A DNA stretch of 64,000 nucleotides from Arthrobacter sp. 131MFCol6.1. Lineage in GTDB: Bacteria; Actinomycetota; Actinomycetes; Actinomycetales; Micrococcaceae. The DNA is taken from contig NZ_KB895552.1 of the NCBI RefSeq assembly GCF_000374925.1, forward strand, positions 59,799 through 123,798. Reading direction: 5' to 3'. This document shows positions 9,016 through 17,186 of this stretch, piece by piece. Positions within the stretch are counted from its first letter, which is position 1; every line of letters begins with the position of its first letter. The notes under the pieces are model-generated. The model was given only the letters and a program-made list of their open reading frames with translations. It ran no database searches and was not told the DNA's origin. A program made the position numbers and the translations under genes.

Positions 9016-9684
9016 TTAGCTCATAAACATGCGGGCGCGCTGGCGTTCGTGCCGCGTCTGCGAAATTTCGAGACCGGGGCTGACCGCCCCGAAATCGTCG
9101 GGCGTGAGGTGACTGACCCGCTCGACCGCGGAGGCGACGTCGGCGGCGGCGTTCCGCAGCAGCCGTTGGCCGGCGTTCTGCCCCAGCGGGATCGCCCGGA
9201 CGGCGTTCTGCGTCAATGACGTGACGGCGGCGAACAAGTAAGCGGCGAGGGCCTCCGGCAGCGGGACCCCCAGGGAACGGGCGACGACGGCGAACGCCAC
9301 CGGCTGATGCCCGGCGGCACGGCCGGAACCCACCAGCTCCCGGTACTCCGCCAGTTCAGCGGACGGGAAGATCTCGGCACCGATCTCCAGCAGCCGGCCG
9401 CCCATCTTGGTACTGGCCTCGCGCAGCTGCCGGGGCAGCAACTGGGCGGTCAGCAACGAATCCAGTCCGGCAACAGTGGCACCCTCATAGAGGAACCGGA
9501 TGGCCAGGGCGTCCGAGTACGTCAGCTGCTGTGAAATGAACGCCGCCAGCCACACCCCAAAGCTCGCCTCATCCCGCACCAGCCCGCGGTCAATGTAAGT
9601 CTCAAACCCGAGCGAGTGAGCAAACGCCCCGGTAGGAAGCGCCGAGTCCGTCAGCTGCTGCAACGCCAACTGGTACTGGGTCAC
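9016..9684 (-). CDS. ureF: Urease accessory protein UreF
   Basis: UreF (222 residues) acts with UreD and UreG in urease activation. I chose the GTG read from 9684 (VTQYQLALQQL), which gives the normal family length and has a GGGGGCGG stretch just upstream. An open frame extends to 9834, but those 50 residues come from the repeat-bearing spacer after ureE and look noncoding. Family landmarks are LTDSALPTGAFAHSLGFET at the N-terminus and a C-terminal SPGLEISQTRHERQRARMF-like tail, which in other species contacts UreD. Mostly helical, cytoplasmic. Confidence 0.92.
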   Translation of the reverse strand: MTQYQLALQQLTDSALPTGAFAHSLGFETYIDRGLVRDEASFGVWLAAFISQQLTYSDALAIRFLYEGATVAGLDSLLTAQLLPRQLREASTKMGGRLLEIGAEIFPSAELAEYRELVGSGRAAGHQPVAFAVVARSLGVPLPEALAAYLFAAVTSLTQNAVRAIPLGQNAGQRLLRNAAADVASAVERVSHLTPDDFGAVSPGLEISQTRHERQRARMFMS

Positions 9685-9800
9685 GACCGCCCCCAAATGC
9701 GCGAAGCTGGGAAGGGGGCTGCGGTGTGGTGGGCACCGCGATGGGCCCACTGCCGCGAGGGTCCCGACTCGAGCTTGCGAGAGTTGGGAGCGGCTGGGGA

Positions 9801-9821
9801 CGGGCACGGCCCCAAATCCGG
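9801..9821 (-). repeat. 21-bp repeat copy in the ureE-ureF gap
   Basis: This segment is the exact reverse complement of 8246-8266 near ureD. It sits in a 165-base gap between ureE and ureF in an otherwise tight operon. The gap also holds a related C-rich run near 9688. Confidence 0.65.
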
Positions 9822-9849
9822 GGCGGCGCCCCATCCGCGGAAGAGAAAA

Positions 9850-10332
9850 CTAGTGGCTGTGTTCGGCATGGCGGAAGGGGACGGGCATCACGCGTTCCTG
9901 GCGATCGTAGGGCGCTCCGACGTGTTTGAGATAGTCCTCCACGGTGTGGTCGTACTGGCAGACCATCACTTCCGCCCCGTACTCCGAGGAAGCGTCGAAG
10001 AACTGGGCCTGCAGGTGCCGGTTGCCCAGGGAGTGTGCCACCACCCCCATCTCGTGGATGGAGCGCGGGGCGATCACCAGGACGTCGGTGGCCAGCACCG
10101 ACACCACGATCATGTTGGTGTCGGCCACGTGCAGGATGTCCCCGTCGCGCAGGTCCCCGGAACCGGCGGGAAGGCGGATGCCGAGTTCCTTCCCGTGGTC
10201 GGTGGTGACACGCTGGATGCGTTTGACCAGCTGGGCGCTGGGCAGCACCACCTTTTCCCGGTGGAGCCCCAAGTAGGGGTCCGGACCCGGAGGGAGGTCG
10301 TGGGTGTTGCCGAGCACCTTTTCGATGATCAT
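9850..10332 (-). CDS. ureE: Urease accessory nickel chaperone UreE
   Basis: UreE (160 residues) is the dimeric metallochaperone that hands nickel to UreG. The start at 10332 (MIIEKVLGN) has a strong AGAGGAG ribosome site; an upstream in-frame start would overlap ureC. The peptide-binding N-terminal domain is followed by the metal-binding domain. The conserved GNRHLQAQF motif near residues 102-110 is visible, and the protein ends HAEHSH, a short His-bearing tail rather than a long poly-His tail. It lies 20 bases after ureC. Confidence 0.95.
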   Translation of the reverse strand: MIIEKVLGNTHDLPPGPDPYLGLHREKVVLPSAQLVKRIQRVTTDHGKELGIRLPAGSGDLRDGDILHVADTNMIVVSVLATDVLVIAPRSIHEMGVVAHSLGNRHLQAQFFDASSEYGAEVMVCQYDHTVEDYLKHVGAPYDRQERVMPVPFRHAEHSH

Positions 10333-10352
10333 GGGTGGTCTCCTCTGGAAGC

Positions 10353-12128
10353 CTAGAAAAGGAAGTAACGCTGCGCCATGGGCAGGACGTCCGACGGTTC
10401 GCACGTGACGTCCTCGCCGTCGACGCTCACCTGATACGTTTCCGGGTCCACCTCGATAGCAGGGGTGGCGCCGTTGTACTTGAGGTCCGCCTTGGTGAGG
10501 CTGCGGATGCCGGACACCGGCCGGATGACCTTCTCCAGTCCAAGCTCCGCCGGGACCCCGGCCTCGATCGCCGCCTGGGAGAGGAAGGTGATAGAGGACT
10601 GCTGCAGCGCCTTGCCATAAGCGGCGAACATCGGCCGCATGGTGCGCGGCTGTGGAGTGGGGATGGAGGCGTTAGCGTCCCCCATGAGGGCGTAGGCGAT
10701 CTGGCCGCCCTTGAGCACAAGGTCCGGCTTCACTCCGAAGAACGCCGGGTCCCAGAGCACCAGGTCCGCGAACTTGCCGACCTCCACGGAGCCGATGGAG
10801 TCGGCCATGCCCTGCGCGATGGCGGGGTTGATGGTGTATTTGGCCACGTAGCGCTTCAGCCGGAAGTTGTCGCTCTCCGCCCCCAGCCCGGACGCGGCGC
10901 CGTGGCTGCCGCCGTCGGGGTCTTTGAGCACGCCGCGCTGTTTCTTCATCTTGTCCGCCACCTGCCAGGTGCGGATGATCACCTCGCCCACCCGGCCCAT
11001 GGCCTGGGAGTCCGAGGACGTGATCGCGAAGATGCCCAGATCCTGCAGGACGTCCTCGGCGGCGATGGTCTCGGCGCGGATGCGGGAATCCGCGAACGCC
11101 ACGTCCTCCGGGATGTCCGGGTTCAGGTGGTGGCAGACCATAAGCATGTCCAGGTGCTCTTCGATGGTGTTGCGCGTGTACGGCAGGGTGGGGTTGGTGG
11201 AGGCCGGCAGGACGTTGGGCAGCCCGGCGATCTTGATGATGTCCGGGGCGTGGCCGCCGCCGGCGCCTTCGGTGTGGAAGGTGTGGATCACGCGGCCGTC
11301 GATAGCCCGGATGGTGTCCTCCACGAAGCCGCACTCGTTCAGGGTGTCGGTGTGGATGGCAACCTGGACGTCGTACTGGTCCGCGACCTGCAGCGACGTG
11401 TCGATCGAGGACGTGGTGGAGCCCCAGTCCTCATGGACTTTCAGCCCGATCGCGCCGGCGCGGATTTGCTCGGCCAGGGGTTCGACGGCGGACGCGTGGC
11501 CCTTGCCGAACAGCCCGATGTTGATGGGGAGCCCCTCGGCGGCCTGCAGCATCCGGCCGATGTGCCATGCGCCCGGCGTGACCGTGGTGGCTTTGGTGCC
11601 CTCGGCCGGGCCGGTGCCGCCGCCGACCATCGTGGTCACGCCGCTGCACAGGGCGGCAGCGACCTGGTCCGGGGAGATGAAGTGAATGTGGGAGTCCACC
11701 CCGCCGGCGGTCAGGATCTTCCGCTCGCCGGCAATGATCTCGGTGCTCGCACCGATCACGATGTCCACGCCGTCGGTGATCTGCGGGTTGCCGGCCTTGC
11801 CGATCCGGAAGATGTGGCCGTCCCGGAGGGCGACGTCGGCCTTGTAGATGCCGGTGTAGTCCAGCACGACGACGTTGGTGATCACGGTGTCCGGGACTCC
11901 GCTGCCGGAACCAATACTGCCGGAACCAGCACCGTCGCGGGTCAGCTGGCCGTTCTGGCCCATGCCGTCGCGGATCACCTTCCCGCCGCCGAACACCACT
12001 TCCTCACCGTAGACGGTGAGGTCTTGCTCGATCTCAAGGAACAGGTCGGTGTCGGCCAGGCGGATGGCGTCGCCCGTCGTCGGGCCGTAGAGGTCCGCAT
12101 ACTGCCTGCGGGATAGCTCGAAGCTCAC
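10353..12128 (-). CDS. ureC: Urease alpha subunit (catalytic)
   Basis: This is the nickel hydrolase subunit that converts urea to ammonia and carbamate (591 residues). Nickel ligands are visible: SHIHF near residue 145, the carbamylated Lys in GLKVHEDWG near residue 229, AIHTDTLNE near residue 258, and HTFHTEGAGGGHAPD near residue 285. The mobile flap Cys-His is in MVCHHLN near residue 333. It is about 20 residues longer than usual, partly from a Gly/Ser-rich insertion (GSGSIGSGSG) near residues 68-77, just before VPDTVITN. The start overlaps the ureB stop by four bases. Confidence 0.97.
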   Translation of the reverse strand: MSFELSRRQYADLYGPTTGDAIRLADTDLFLEIEQDLTVYGEEVVFGGGKVIRDGMGQNGQLTRDGAGSGSIGSGSGVPDTVITNVVVLDYTGIYKADVALRDGHIFRIGKAGNPQITDGVDIVIGASTEIIAGERKILTAGGVDSHIHFISPDQVAAALCSGVTTMVGGGTGPAEGTKATTVTPGAWHIGRMLQAAEGLPINIGLFGKGHASAVEPLAEQIRAGAIGLKVHEDWGSTTSSIDTSLQVADQYDVQVAIHTDTLNECGFVEDTIRAIDGRVIHTFHTEGAGGGHAPDIIKIAGLPNVLPASTNPTLPYTRNTIEEHLDMLMVCHHLNPDIPEDVAFADSRIRAETIAAEDVLQDLGIFAITSSDSQAMGRVGEVIIRTWQVADKMKKQRGVLKDPDGGSHGAASGLGAESDNFRLKRYVAKYTINPAIAQGMADSIGSVEVGKFADLVLWDPAFFGVKPDLVLKGGQIAYALMGDANASIPTPQPRTMRPMFAAYGKALQQSSITFLSQAAIEAGVPAELGLEKVIRPVSGIRSLTKADLKYNGATPAIEVDPETYQVSVDGEDVTCEPSDVLPMAQRYFLF

Positions 12129-12505
12129 TGCGCGTCACCTTTCCGTTCGGAAACGTGGAGTTCGGAAACGTGGAGTTCGGAAACATGGAGTCCGGTCTCG
12201 TCGAGTGGGCCGTTGACGGCGTTGCTGAGTCCGTACACTTCACGGCTGCCCGCGAGCTCGATCAGCCTGACGGTCCTGCTGTCCCCAGGTTCGAACCGCG
12301 CGGCGGTGCCGGCCGGGATGTCCAGCCGGCGGCCGTAAGCGGCCGCCCGGTCAAACAACAGCGCGGAGTTGGCTTCGGCAAAGTGATAATGCGAGCCCAC
12401 CTGGACGGGCCGGTCTCCGGTGTTGGTCACCGCGACGTCCACCGCCTCACGGCCGGCGTTGATGGCCAGCGGCGCGGAACTGAGAACGTATTCTCCCGGA
12501 ATCAT
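12125..12505 (-). CDS. ureB: Urease beta subunit
   Basis: UreB (126 residues) is a structural subunit of the urease heterotrimer. The core from MIPGEYVLSS to YGLSNAVNGPLD matches the family, including the VGSHYHFAEAN motif. The C-terminal tail is unusual: LHVSE is repeated three times by a 15-base tandem repeat (12146-12190), which makes the tail longer and probably flexible. It lies 8 bases after ureA and overlaps ureC by four bases. Confidence 0.96.
   Translation of the reverse strand: MIPGEYVLSSAPLAINAGREAVDVAVTNTGDRPVQVGSHYHFAEANSALLFDRAAAYGRRLDIPAGTAARFEPGDSRTVRLIELAGSREVYGLSNAVNGPLDETGLHVSELHVSELHVSERKGDAQ
12146..12190 (-). repeat. 15-bp tandem repeat, three copies, in the ureB tail
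   Basis: Three in-frame copies of a 15-base unit lie at 12146-12160, 12161-12175 and 12176-12190. The first two are identical and the third differs by one base. Each encodes LHVSE. Because the unit is a multiple of three, copy-number change would alter tail length without breaking the frame. Confidence 0.95.
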
Positions 12506-12513
12506 CGAAGCTC

Positions 12514-12816
12514 CTAGCGGATCGGGTCATGGACGGTGACGAGCTTGGTGCCGTCCGGGAAGGTTGCTTCGATCTGGACGTCGTGGATCATTTCCGGCAC
12601 GCCCTCCATCACGTCGTCGCGGCCAAGGAGGGTGGTTCCGTAGCTCATGAGCTCCGCCACGGTCCGGCCGTCCCGGGCGCCCTCGATCAGTTCGTAGCTG
12701 ATCACCGCGACGGCCTCGGGGAAGTTCAGCTTCAGTCCGCGGGCCTGGCGGCGGCGGGCGAGATCCGCCGCGACCACGATCATGAGCTTTTCCTGCTCAC
12801 GGGGCAAGAGGTGCAT
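12514..12816 (-). CDS. ureA: Urease gamma subunit
   Basis: UreA (100 residues) is the smallest structural subunit of urease and the first gene of the operon. The full family sequence is present: MHLLPREQEKLMI at the start, ARRRQARGLKLNFPEAVAVI in the middle and IQVEATFPDGTKLVTVHDPI-like sequence at the end. The operon promoter is expected in the 127 bases between this gene and the upstream DUF6221 gene. No regulator gene is adjacent. Confidence 0.97.
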   Translation of the reverse strand: MHLLPREQEKLMIVVAADLARRRQARGLKLNFPEAVAVISYELIEGARDGRTVAELMSYGTTLLGRDDVMEGVPEMIHDVQIEATFPDGTKLVTVHDPIR

Positions 12817-12943
12817 GACGGTATCCCTTCAAGAACCGGCCGGCTGGCGGACCGCAGACGCCGCGGTGTGACCAGCGTAGGCCGCGGAGATTTCCTGCAG
12901 GTTTCCGGGACCCGTGAACATCTCCGGGGTCAACCGCTAACGG

Positions 12944-13264
12944 CTATCCCGTGATCCGCCAGTGTGCCTGGAATTCGGGGTGGTCTGCATACGGCAGCGC
13001 CAGGGTGTGCAGGGAGAGCGTGGTCCATTCGATGACGTCCGGCACCCATCCGGCGTCGGCGGGTTCCTGGCTGACCAAGGCGGCCAGCACGGACTGGCGT
13101 GCGGATTCAATGATGCCGATGAGTTGGCGCTTGGCCTCGCATTCGCGGAGGAGGCGGCGTTCATACCACTCGCCGGAGACGGCAAGCGTGGGGTCGCCGA
13201 GCAGCTTCAGGGCGGCGGCTTCGTCTTCTCTAATGCGTGCGGTCAGGAACTCGACGATGTCCAC
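12944..13264 (-). CDS. DUF6221 family protein
   Basis: This 106-residue protein matches the actinobacterial DUF6221 pattern: MDIVEFLTARIREDEAAA at the N-terminus, a central RLLRECEAKRQLI helix and a C-terminal HTLALPYADHPEFQAHWR. It is predicted to be mostly helical and cytoplasmic. The function is unknown. Such proteins are often linked to phage or mobile DNA in other actinobacteria, but nothing nearby shows that here. It is read in the same direction as urease, 127 bases upstream of ureA, and is probably separately transcribed. Confidence 0.8.
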   Translation of the reverse strand: MDIVEFLTARIREDEAAALKLLGDPTLAVSGEWYERRLLRECEAKRQLIGIIESARQSVLAALVSQEPADAGWVPDVIEWTTLSLHTLALPYADHPEFQAHWRITG

Positions 13265-13360
13265 TCACCGAGCCTATGCGCGCCGGTGCTCACACGGCTA
13301 CGGCCAGGTGTTTGCCCTTTTCCTCAGGCCGGCACAATCCGCGCTTGTTAGGGTGGATGG

Positions 13361-13696
13361 ATGAAACGACGTCTCGCCGCCCTTGCCGCTGCCGCCTTCT
13401 TGATCGGACTTACCGGCTGCGCGCAGGTGCAGGACGCTACCGAAAAGGCCGTCAACGACGGGGCGTCACAGGCTGCGACGGCGGCCGGCAATGAAGTGAA
13501 GAAGCAGGCCTGCGCCATCGTGGAGAACGGCCTCGTCAGCGCCAAGGACAAGGAACTGCTGGGCGGTCTTGTCGCCAGCGCGGAAGCCGCGGGTGCTCCC
13601 GCTGAAATCACCACCCCGCTGCGCCAGATCGCCGACTCCGGCGACCAGGTTCCGGCCGAATCCGTCAAGGCTCTTCAGGACGCCTGCGCCAAGTAG
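13361..13696 (+). CDS. Small secreted lipoprotein of unknown function
   Basis: This 111-residue protein starts MKRRLAALAAAAFLIG and has a lipobox LTGC with Cys20, so it should be exported and lipid-anchored. The mature part is helical and Ala-rich, with two Cys residues (KKQACAIVE and LQDACAK) that could form a disulfide. I recognise no named family. It is divergent from the DUF6221 gene across about 96 bases that should hold both promoters. Confidence 0.8.
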   Translation: MKRRLAALAAAAFLIGLTGCAQVQDATEKAVNDGASQAATAAGNEVKKQACAIVENGLVSAKDKELLGGLVASAEAAGAPAEITTPLRQIADSGDQVPAESVKALQDACAK

Positions 13697-13800
13697 CGGG
13701 CAGCACGCCTGGCGTGTGGAGTTCGGCGCCTCGTGGCGGCGTTCCGTGATCGCCCGATCTCGGAATGAGGAGGGTGAGGGGCCAGTGCGCCTGACTTCAG

Positions 13801-13971
13801 TCATTGCCGCTCTGCGTGTCCTTTGGGAGGCAGGGCGCGCTTCAGCTCGGCAATACGCAGCCGGAGAAAGACGATCACGAGGATCAGAACGTACAGTGCC
13901 AAGCCGATCAGCACGGCAGTGAAGATCAGATAGAGGACGTACGAGATGCCAAAGACTTCGATGTTGTTCAC
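13801..13971 (-). CDS. Small single-pass membrane protein
   Basis: A 56-residue frame starts with GTG at 13971, preceded by a GGGGG ribosome site about six bases upstream. It encodes a short N-terminus (VNNIEVFGISY), one strongly hydrophobic helix of about 25 residues, then a basic segment (RLRIAELKRALPPKGH) that should face the cytoplasm. The sequence has the hydrophobic and charge layout of a real small membrane protein rather than a shadow frame. I do not recognise a family. It lies convergent to the lipoprotein gene and divergent from the S51-like gene. Confidence 0.62.
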   Translation of the reverse strand: MNNIEVFGISYVLYLIFTAVLIGLALYVLILVIVFLRLRIAELKRALPPKGHAERQ

Positions 13972-14191
13972 TGATTACCCCCAATAGTTGTGTCTTCGCG
14001 GTAGCCTACGCGGCTAGTCAGGCCAACTTGAGATTTGCGTCCAAGCGAACTCTGGACAAGGTCTTGCTTGGTGTGTCCCTATTGAAGGGCCGAGCGCGAG
14101 GCCGGCGGGGCTTACCAAATCGGCCGTGAGTTCCAGCCGGGTCCCGCGTTTTCAGGCACATCCACCATCCGCGCGAACTTTGGGGGCACGT

Positions 14192-14851
14192 TTGAAACTC
14201 TTGCTTACGTCAGGCGGCGTGACGAACCCGAGCATCCACTCGGCGCTCGTGCAGCTTCTCAACAAGCCGATCGCCCAGTGCCACGCCCTGGTCGTCCCGA
14301 CAGCGCAGTGGGGTCACCCGATGTGCGGACCGGCGTCGGTGCGGGGCCTCCTGGCCGCCGAGCCCGACTCCCGTCACTTGTCCGGCCTTGGCTGGGCGAC
14401 GCTCGGCGTTCTCGAGCTCACCGCGCTGCCCACCATCGGCGCGGAGCGATGGGTCCCCTGGCTTCGGGAGGCCGACGTGCTCTTGGTCGACGGCGGCGAC
14501 GCGACGTACCTGTGCCATTGGATGCGTGAGTCCGGGCTGGCCGACCTGCTGCCGTCGCTGCCCGACACGGTGTGGGTGGGAGTGAGTGCCGGGAGCATGG
14601 TGATGACGCCCCGGATCGGGGAGTACTTCGTCGAGTGGCCGTCCGCGCCGGACGATCGCACCCTGGGGGTGGTGGACTTTTCGATCTTCCCGCACTTGAA
14701 CGCTTTCCCGACCAACACTCTGGCCCACGCAGAGCGGTGGGCCGCCGACCTCGGCGGCCCGGCCTATGCCATCGACGAGCAGACAGCTATCAAGGTCGTC
14801 GACGGCTCCGTCGTGGTGGTTTCCGAAGGCGAATGGACGAAGTTCGGGTGA
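14192..14851 (+). CDS. Peptidase S51-like (class I glutamine amidotransferase fold) protein
   Basis: The product resembles the peptidase E / cyanophycinase family, which uses a Ser nucleophile on the class I amidotransferase fold. The nucleophile elbow is GVSAGSMVM near residue 132, and VDGGDATYLCHWM earlier fits the family. I chose a TTG at 14192 (KLLLTSGG-type start, 219 residues) with a GGGGG ribosome site; an upstream frame from 14126 adds 22 residues that look unlike the family. Substrate unknown. No signal peptide. It is an isolated gene with about 190 bases before the next. Confidence 0.8.
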   Translation: MKLLLTSGGVTNPSIHSALVQLLNKPIAQCHALVVPTAQWGHPMCGPASVRGLLAAEPDSRHLSGLGWATLGVLELTALPTIGAERWVPWLREADVLLVDGGDATYLCHWMRESGLADLLPSLPDTVWVGVSAGSMVMTPRIGEYFVEWPSAPDDRTLGVVDFSIFPHLNAFPTNTLAHAERWAADLGGPAYAIDEQTAIKVVDGSVVVVSEGEWTKFG

Positions 14852-15044
14852 TAGTAAACCGCCGGAGTGACCCGTTCGAGGATCCTTCACCGGGCAGCTC
14901 AGTTGAAACGCGGACCGAAGGGCTATGGCATCCAGATCATGGGCAGTTACGGTGGCTCCATGAGGGACGGGAGGCTCCCGATCATGTGCGGGACAGCAGA
15001 GTCCAATGACGCCCTCGCCCACTACGAGACGGAAGGCTGGCGCC

Positions 15045-15608
15045 GTGCGGAAACTGATCTACGGCATGAACCTGACCCTGGACGGCTACATCGCCGCGGC
15101 TGGCGACGACATCGGCTGGGGCGGGCCGAGCGAGGAACTGTTCCAATGGTGGCTCGACCAGGAGCGGGCTAGCAGCCTGTCGCTGTACGGCCGCAAGCTC
15201 TGGGAGACCATGAGCTCCTACTGGCCGACCGGCGATCAGCAGCCCGACGCCACCGCGGCGGAGATCGAGTTCGCGAGAAACTGGCGGGACACGCCGAAGG
15301 TGGTGTTCTCCTCGACGATCGACAAGGTCGACTGGAACACCCGCCTGGTCACCGGCGACGCGATCGCCGAGATCACCCGGCTCAAGGCCGGGGACGGCAG
15401 CCCGATGAGCGTCGGCGGCGCAACGCTCGCCGGGGCGGCCATGCGGGCCGGCCTGATCGACGAGTACGTGCTGGCCACCCATCCGGTCCTGGTGGGCGGC
15501 GGCACGCCGTTCTTCACCTCGCTGGACAGCTGGGTGAACCTGGACCTGGTGGAGACGCGGACGTTTCCCGGCGGCGTGGTCCTGACCAGGTACGAGACGA
15601 GGCGCTGA
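15045..15608 (+). CDS. Dihydrofolate reductase family protein (RibD C-terminal domain fold)
   Basis: This 187-residue protein matches the stand-alone RibD-C/DHFR-like reductases common in actinobacteria. Landmarks are RKLIYGMNLTLDGYIA at the start, LYGRKLWETM in the middle, and the NADPH-binding segment MSVGGATLAGAAMRAGLIDEY near the C-terminal third. The GTG at 15045 has a GGAAGG ribosome site eight bases upstream. The physiological substrate is unknown; these are not housekeeping folate reductases. Confidence 0.85.
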   Translation: MRKLIYGMNLTLDGYIAAAGDDIGWGGPSEELFQWWLDQERASSLSLYGRKLWETMSSYWPTGDQQPDATAAEIEFARNWRDTPKVVFSSTIDKVDWNTRLVTGDAIAEITRLKAGDGSPMSVGGATLAGAAMRAGLIDEYVLATHPVLVGGGTPFFTSLDSWVNLDLVETRTFPGGVVLTRYETRR

Positions 15609-15762
15609 GCACGATTCCTCCGGGCGGTCGAGGAAGGACTCCACCAGCGGCCCCACGTCGACGGGCAGCAGATGGTCCGGAATGTGCCTGCCCTGCGCAC
15701 CGCCCCGGCGACCTCACCCATCGACCACAGAACGCCGCCAAAGCGCGTCCAACTCCACAGGC

Positions 15763-16518
15763 CTAGCGTTTCCCCTTTTTCCGGGATCCCTTGCCGCGGC
15801 CCTTGTCCGGGTTGGGAGCGTAGCGCTGCGCCACCTTGGGCTTCTTCGCGGCTCCGGTGCCGCGCCGGTCCGGCTTGGGCTCGCGTTTGGGTTTCTCCTG
15901 CTGCGCCGAGGGCTGGCGGGAGCTCGCCGCGGTGCGTCCGCGGACAATACCGATGAATTCCTCGATGACCTCGTCCGTGGCGTCGCTCGGCCAGGCCAGG
16001 GCGATCTCCGTGCCGGGCGCCCCCGTGAGTTTCCGCGCCACGGTGTCCTTGACGTTGAAATGCCGGGCCACGGACATCGGCAGGATCACCAGCCCTGCAC
16101 CGGACGCCACCACCTGCAGCGCCATCGCCGGGCCGCCGAGCTCCTGCACATCGAGAAACGTCTCGGCGGACAGGTCCGCCAGGTCTACTTCTTCAAACAA
16201 GGAGACCTCGTGCCCCTTCGGTGCCACCACCACGGGCTGCTCCTCGTAGAGCGGGATCACGCTGAGGCCCTCGCGTTCCACCGGGAGCCGGACGAAACTC
16301 AGGTCCGCGGAACCGTCGCGGAGCACGGACAGTTGCGCGCCGTCGTCGGACATAAAGGAGTGCAGCGGAACATCGGGCATCCGTTCCTCCCAGCGGCGGA
16401 TCCATTTGCCCGGTGTCACACCGGCGACGTACGCGAAGCGCAGCTCCCGCCCGACTGCGACGGCTGGGACGACGGTGGTTTCGTCGGGGGTCTGGGATGG
16501 TTCTTCTGCTGCGGACAC
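15763..16518 (-). CDS. Stand-alone LysR-type substrate-binding domain with basic tail
   Basis: This 251-residue protein has only the effector-binding half of a LysR regulator: LRFAYVAGVTPGKWIRRWEER opens the periplasmic-binding-like fold, and the domain runs to about residue 185. The winged-helix DNA-binding domain is missing. It is replaced by a long C-terminal tail of about 55 residues rich in Lys and Arg, ending KGRGKGSRKKGKR, which could bind nucleic acid. It is divergent from a DUF5997 gene across about 120 bases, suggesting a functional pair. It is probably a sensor or partner protein rather than a classical regulator; this is inferred. Confidence 0.85.
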   Translation of the reverse strand: MSAAEEPSQTPDETTVVPAVAVGRELRFAYVAGVTPGKWIRRWEERMPDVPLHSFMSDDGAQLSVLRDGSADLSFVRLPVEREGLSVIPLYEEQPVVVAPKGHEVSLFEEVDLADLSAETFLDVQELGGPAMALQVVASGAGLVILPMSVARHFNVKDTVARKLTGAPGTEIALAWPSDATDEVIEEFIGIVRGRTAASSRQPSAQQEKPKREPKPDRRGTGAAKKPKVAQRYAPNPDKGRGKGSRKKGKR

Positions 16519-16640
16519 ATGTTCACAGTACCGCCCGGGGTGGCGCGGGGGTCCGCCGCGATGGCGGCACCGTGCTGATCCGGTGCTGGTTTGGTGCTGG
16601 TTTGGTGCCTCGCGGCGCTCTGGCCGGATACCCTTGGACT

Positions 16641-17045
16641 ATGACCTCTGCAAACTCCCAGTCCATGAAACCGGCCACCGTTGCCAAGAAGCTTGGCATC
16701 TACCTGCCGGCGACACCCCAGGAGTTCCAGGATTCAACCATCACCCGCGCTGACTTTGCCGATCTCCAGGCCAACCCGCCGGAGTGGCTCGCGGAACTGC
16801 GCCGCAACGGCCCGCACCCGCGCCCCGTGGTGGCGCAGAAGCTCAACGTCTCCATCGCCGGCCTGGCCCGCGGTGGTGTTGAGGAAGCGCTGACGACGGC
16901 GGAAATCACCGCACTGCTCCAGGCTCCCCCCGCGTGGCTGGTCGCCGAGCGCGCCACCCATGCCGCCGTCCGCGCCGAGGCCCAGCGGGTCAAGGACGAG
17001 GCCGCCAAGAAGGACGCCAAGAAAGCCCGCGCCAAGGCCGAATAG
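16641..17045 (+). CDS. DUF5997 family protein
   Basis: This 134-residue protein fits the actinobacterial DUF5997 family: MKPATVAKKLGIYLPATPQEFQ near the start and NGPHPRPVVAQKLNVSIAGLARGG in the middle, then a Lys/Ala-rich helical tail (VKDEAAKKDAKKARAKAE). The start at 16641 is chosen because earlier in-frame codons lie in the divergent promoter region. Function unknown. Its central segment has a helix-turn-helix-like look (VAQKLNVSIAGLARGG), which would fit a DNA-binding partner for the neighbouring LysR effector domain; that is a guess. Confidence 0.8.
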   Translation: MTSANSQSMKPATVAKKLGIYLPATPQEFQDSTITRADFADLQANPPEWLAELRRNGPHPRPVVAQKLNVSIAGLARGGVEEALTTAEITALLQAPPAWLVAERATHAAVRAEAQRVKDEAAKKDAKKARAKAE

Positions 17046-17186
17046 CGGCCCCCGCTTTCTCCCGGCCCCTCTTTTCATCCCGCGGACGCAGGACTACGCT
17101 CGCGGAATGGTTCGGGGCCGCCGGTCCGATCCCCTCCGTATCCCAAATCACCTGCCACCGGCGGCGTATCGGGAAGGAACAAGGCC

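Noticed and set aside
10335..12116. Plus-strand open frame (593 codons) opposite ureC
   Set aside because: Antisense shadow of the catalytic urease subunit; no motifs or ribosome site.
13466..13984. 172-codon minus-strand frame across the lipoprotein gene
   Set aside because: It covers the lipoprotein gene, which has a clear lipobox on the plus strand, and clashes with the better small membrane protein frame.
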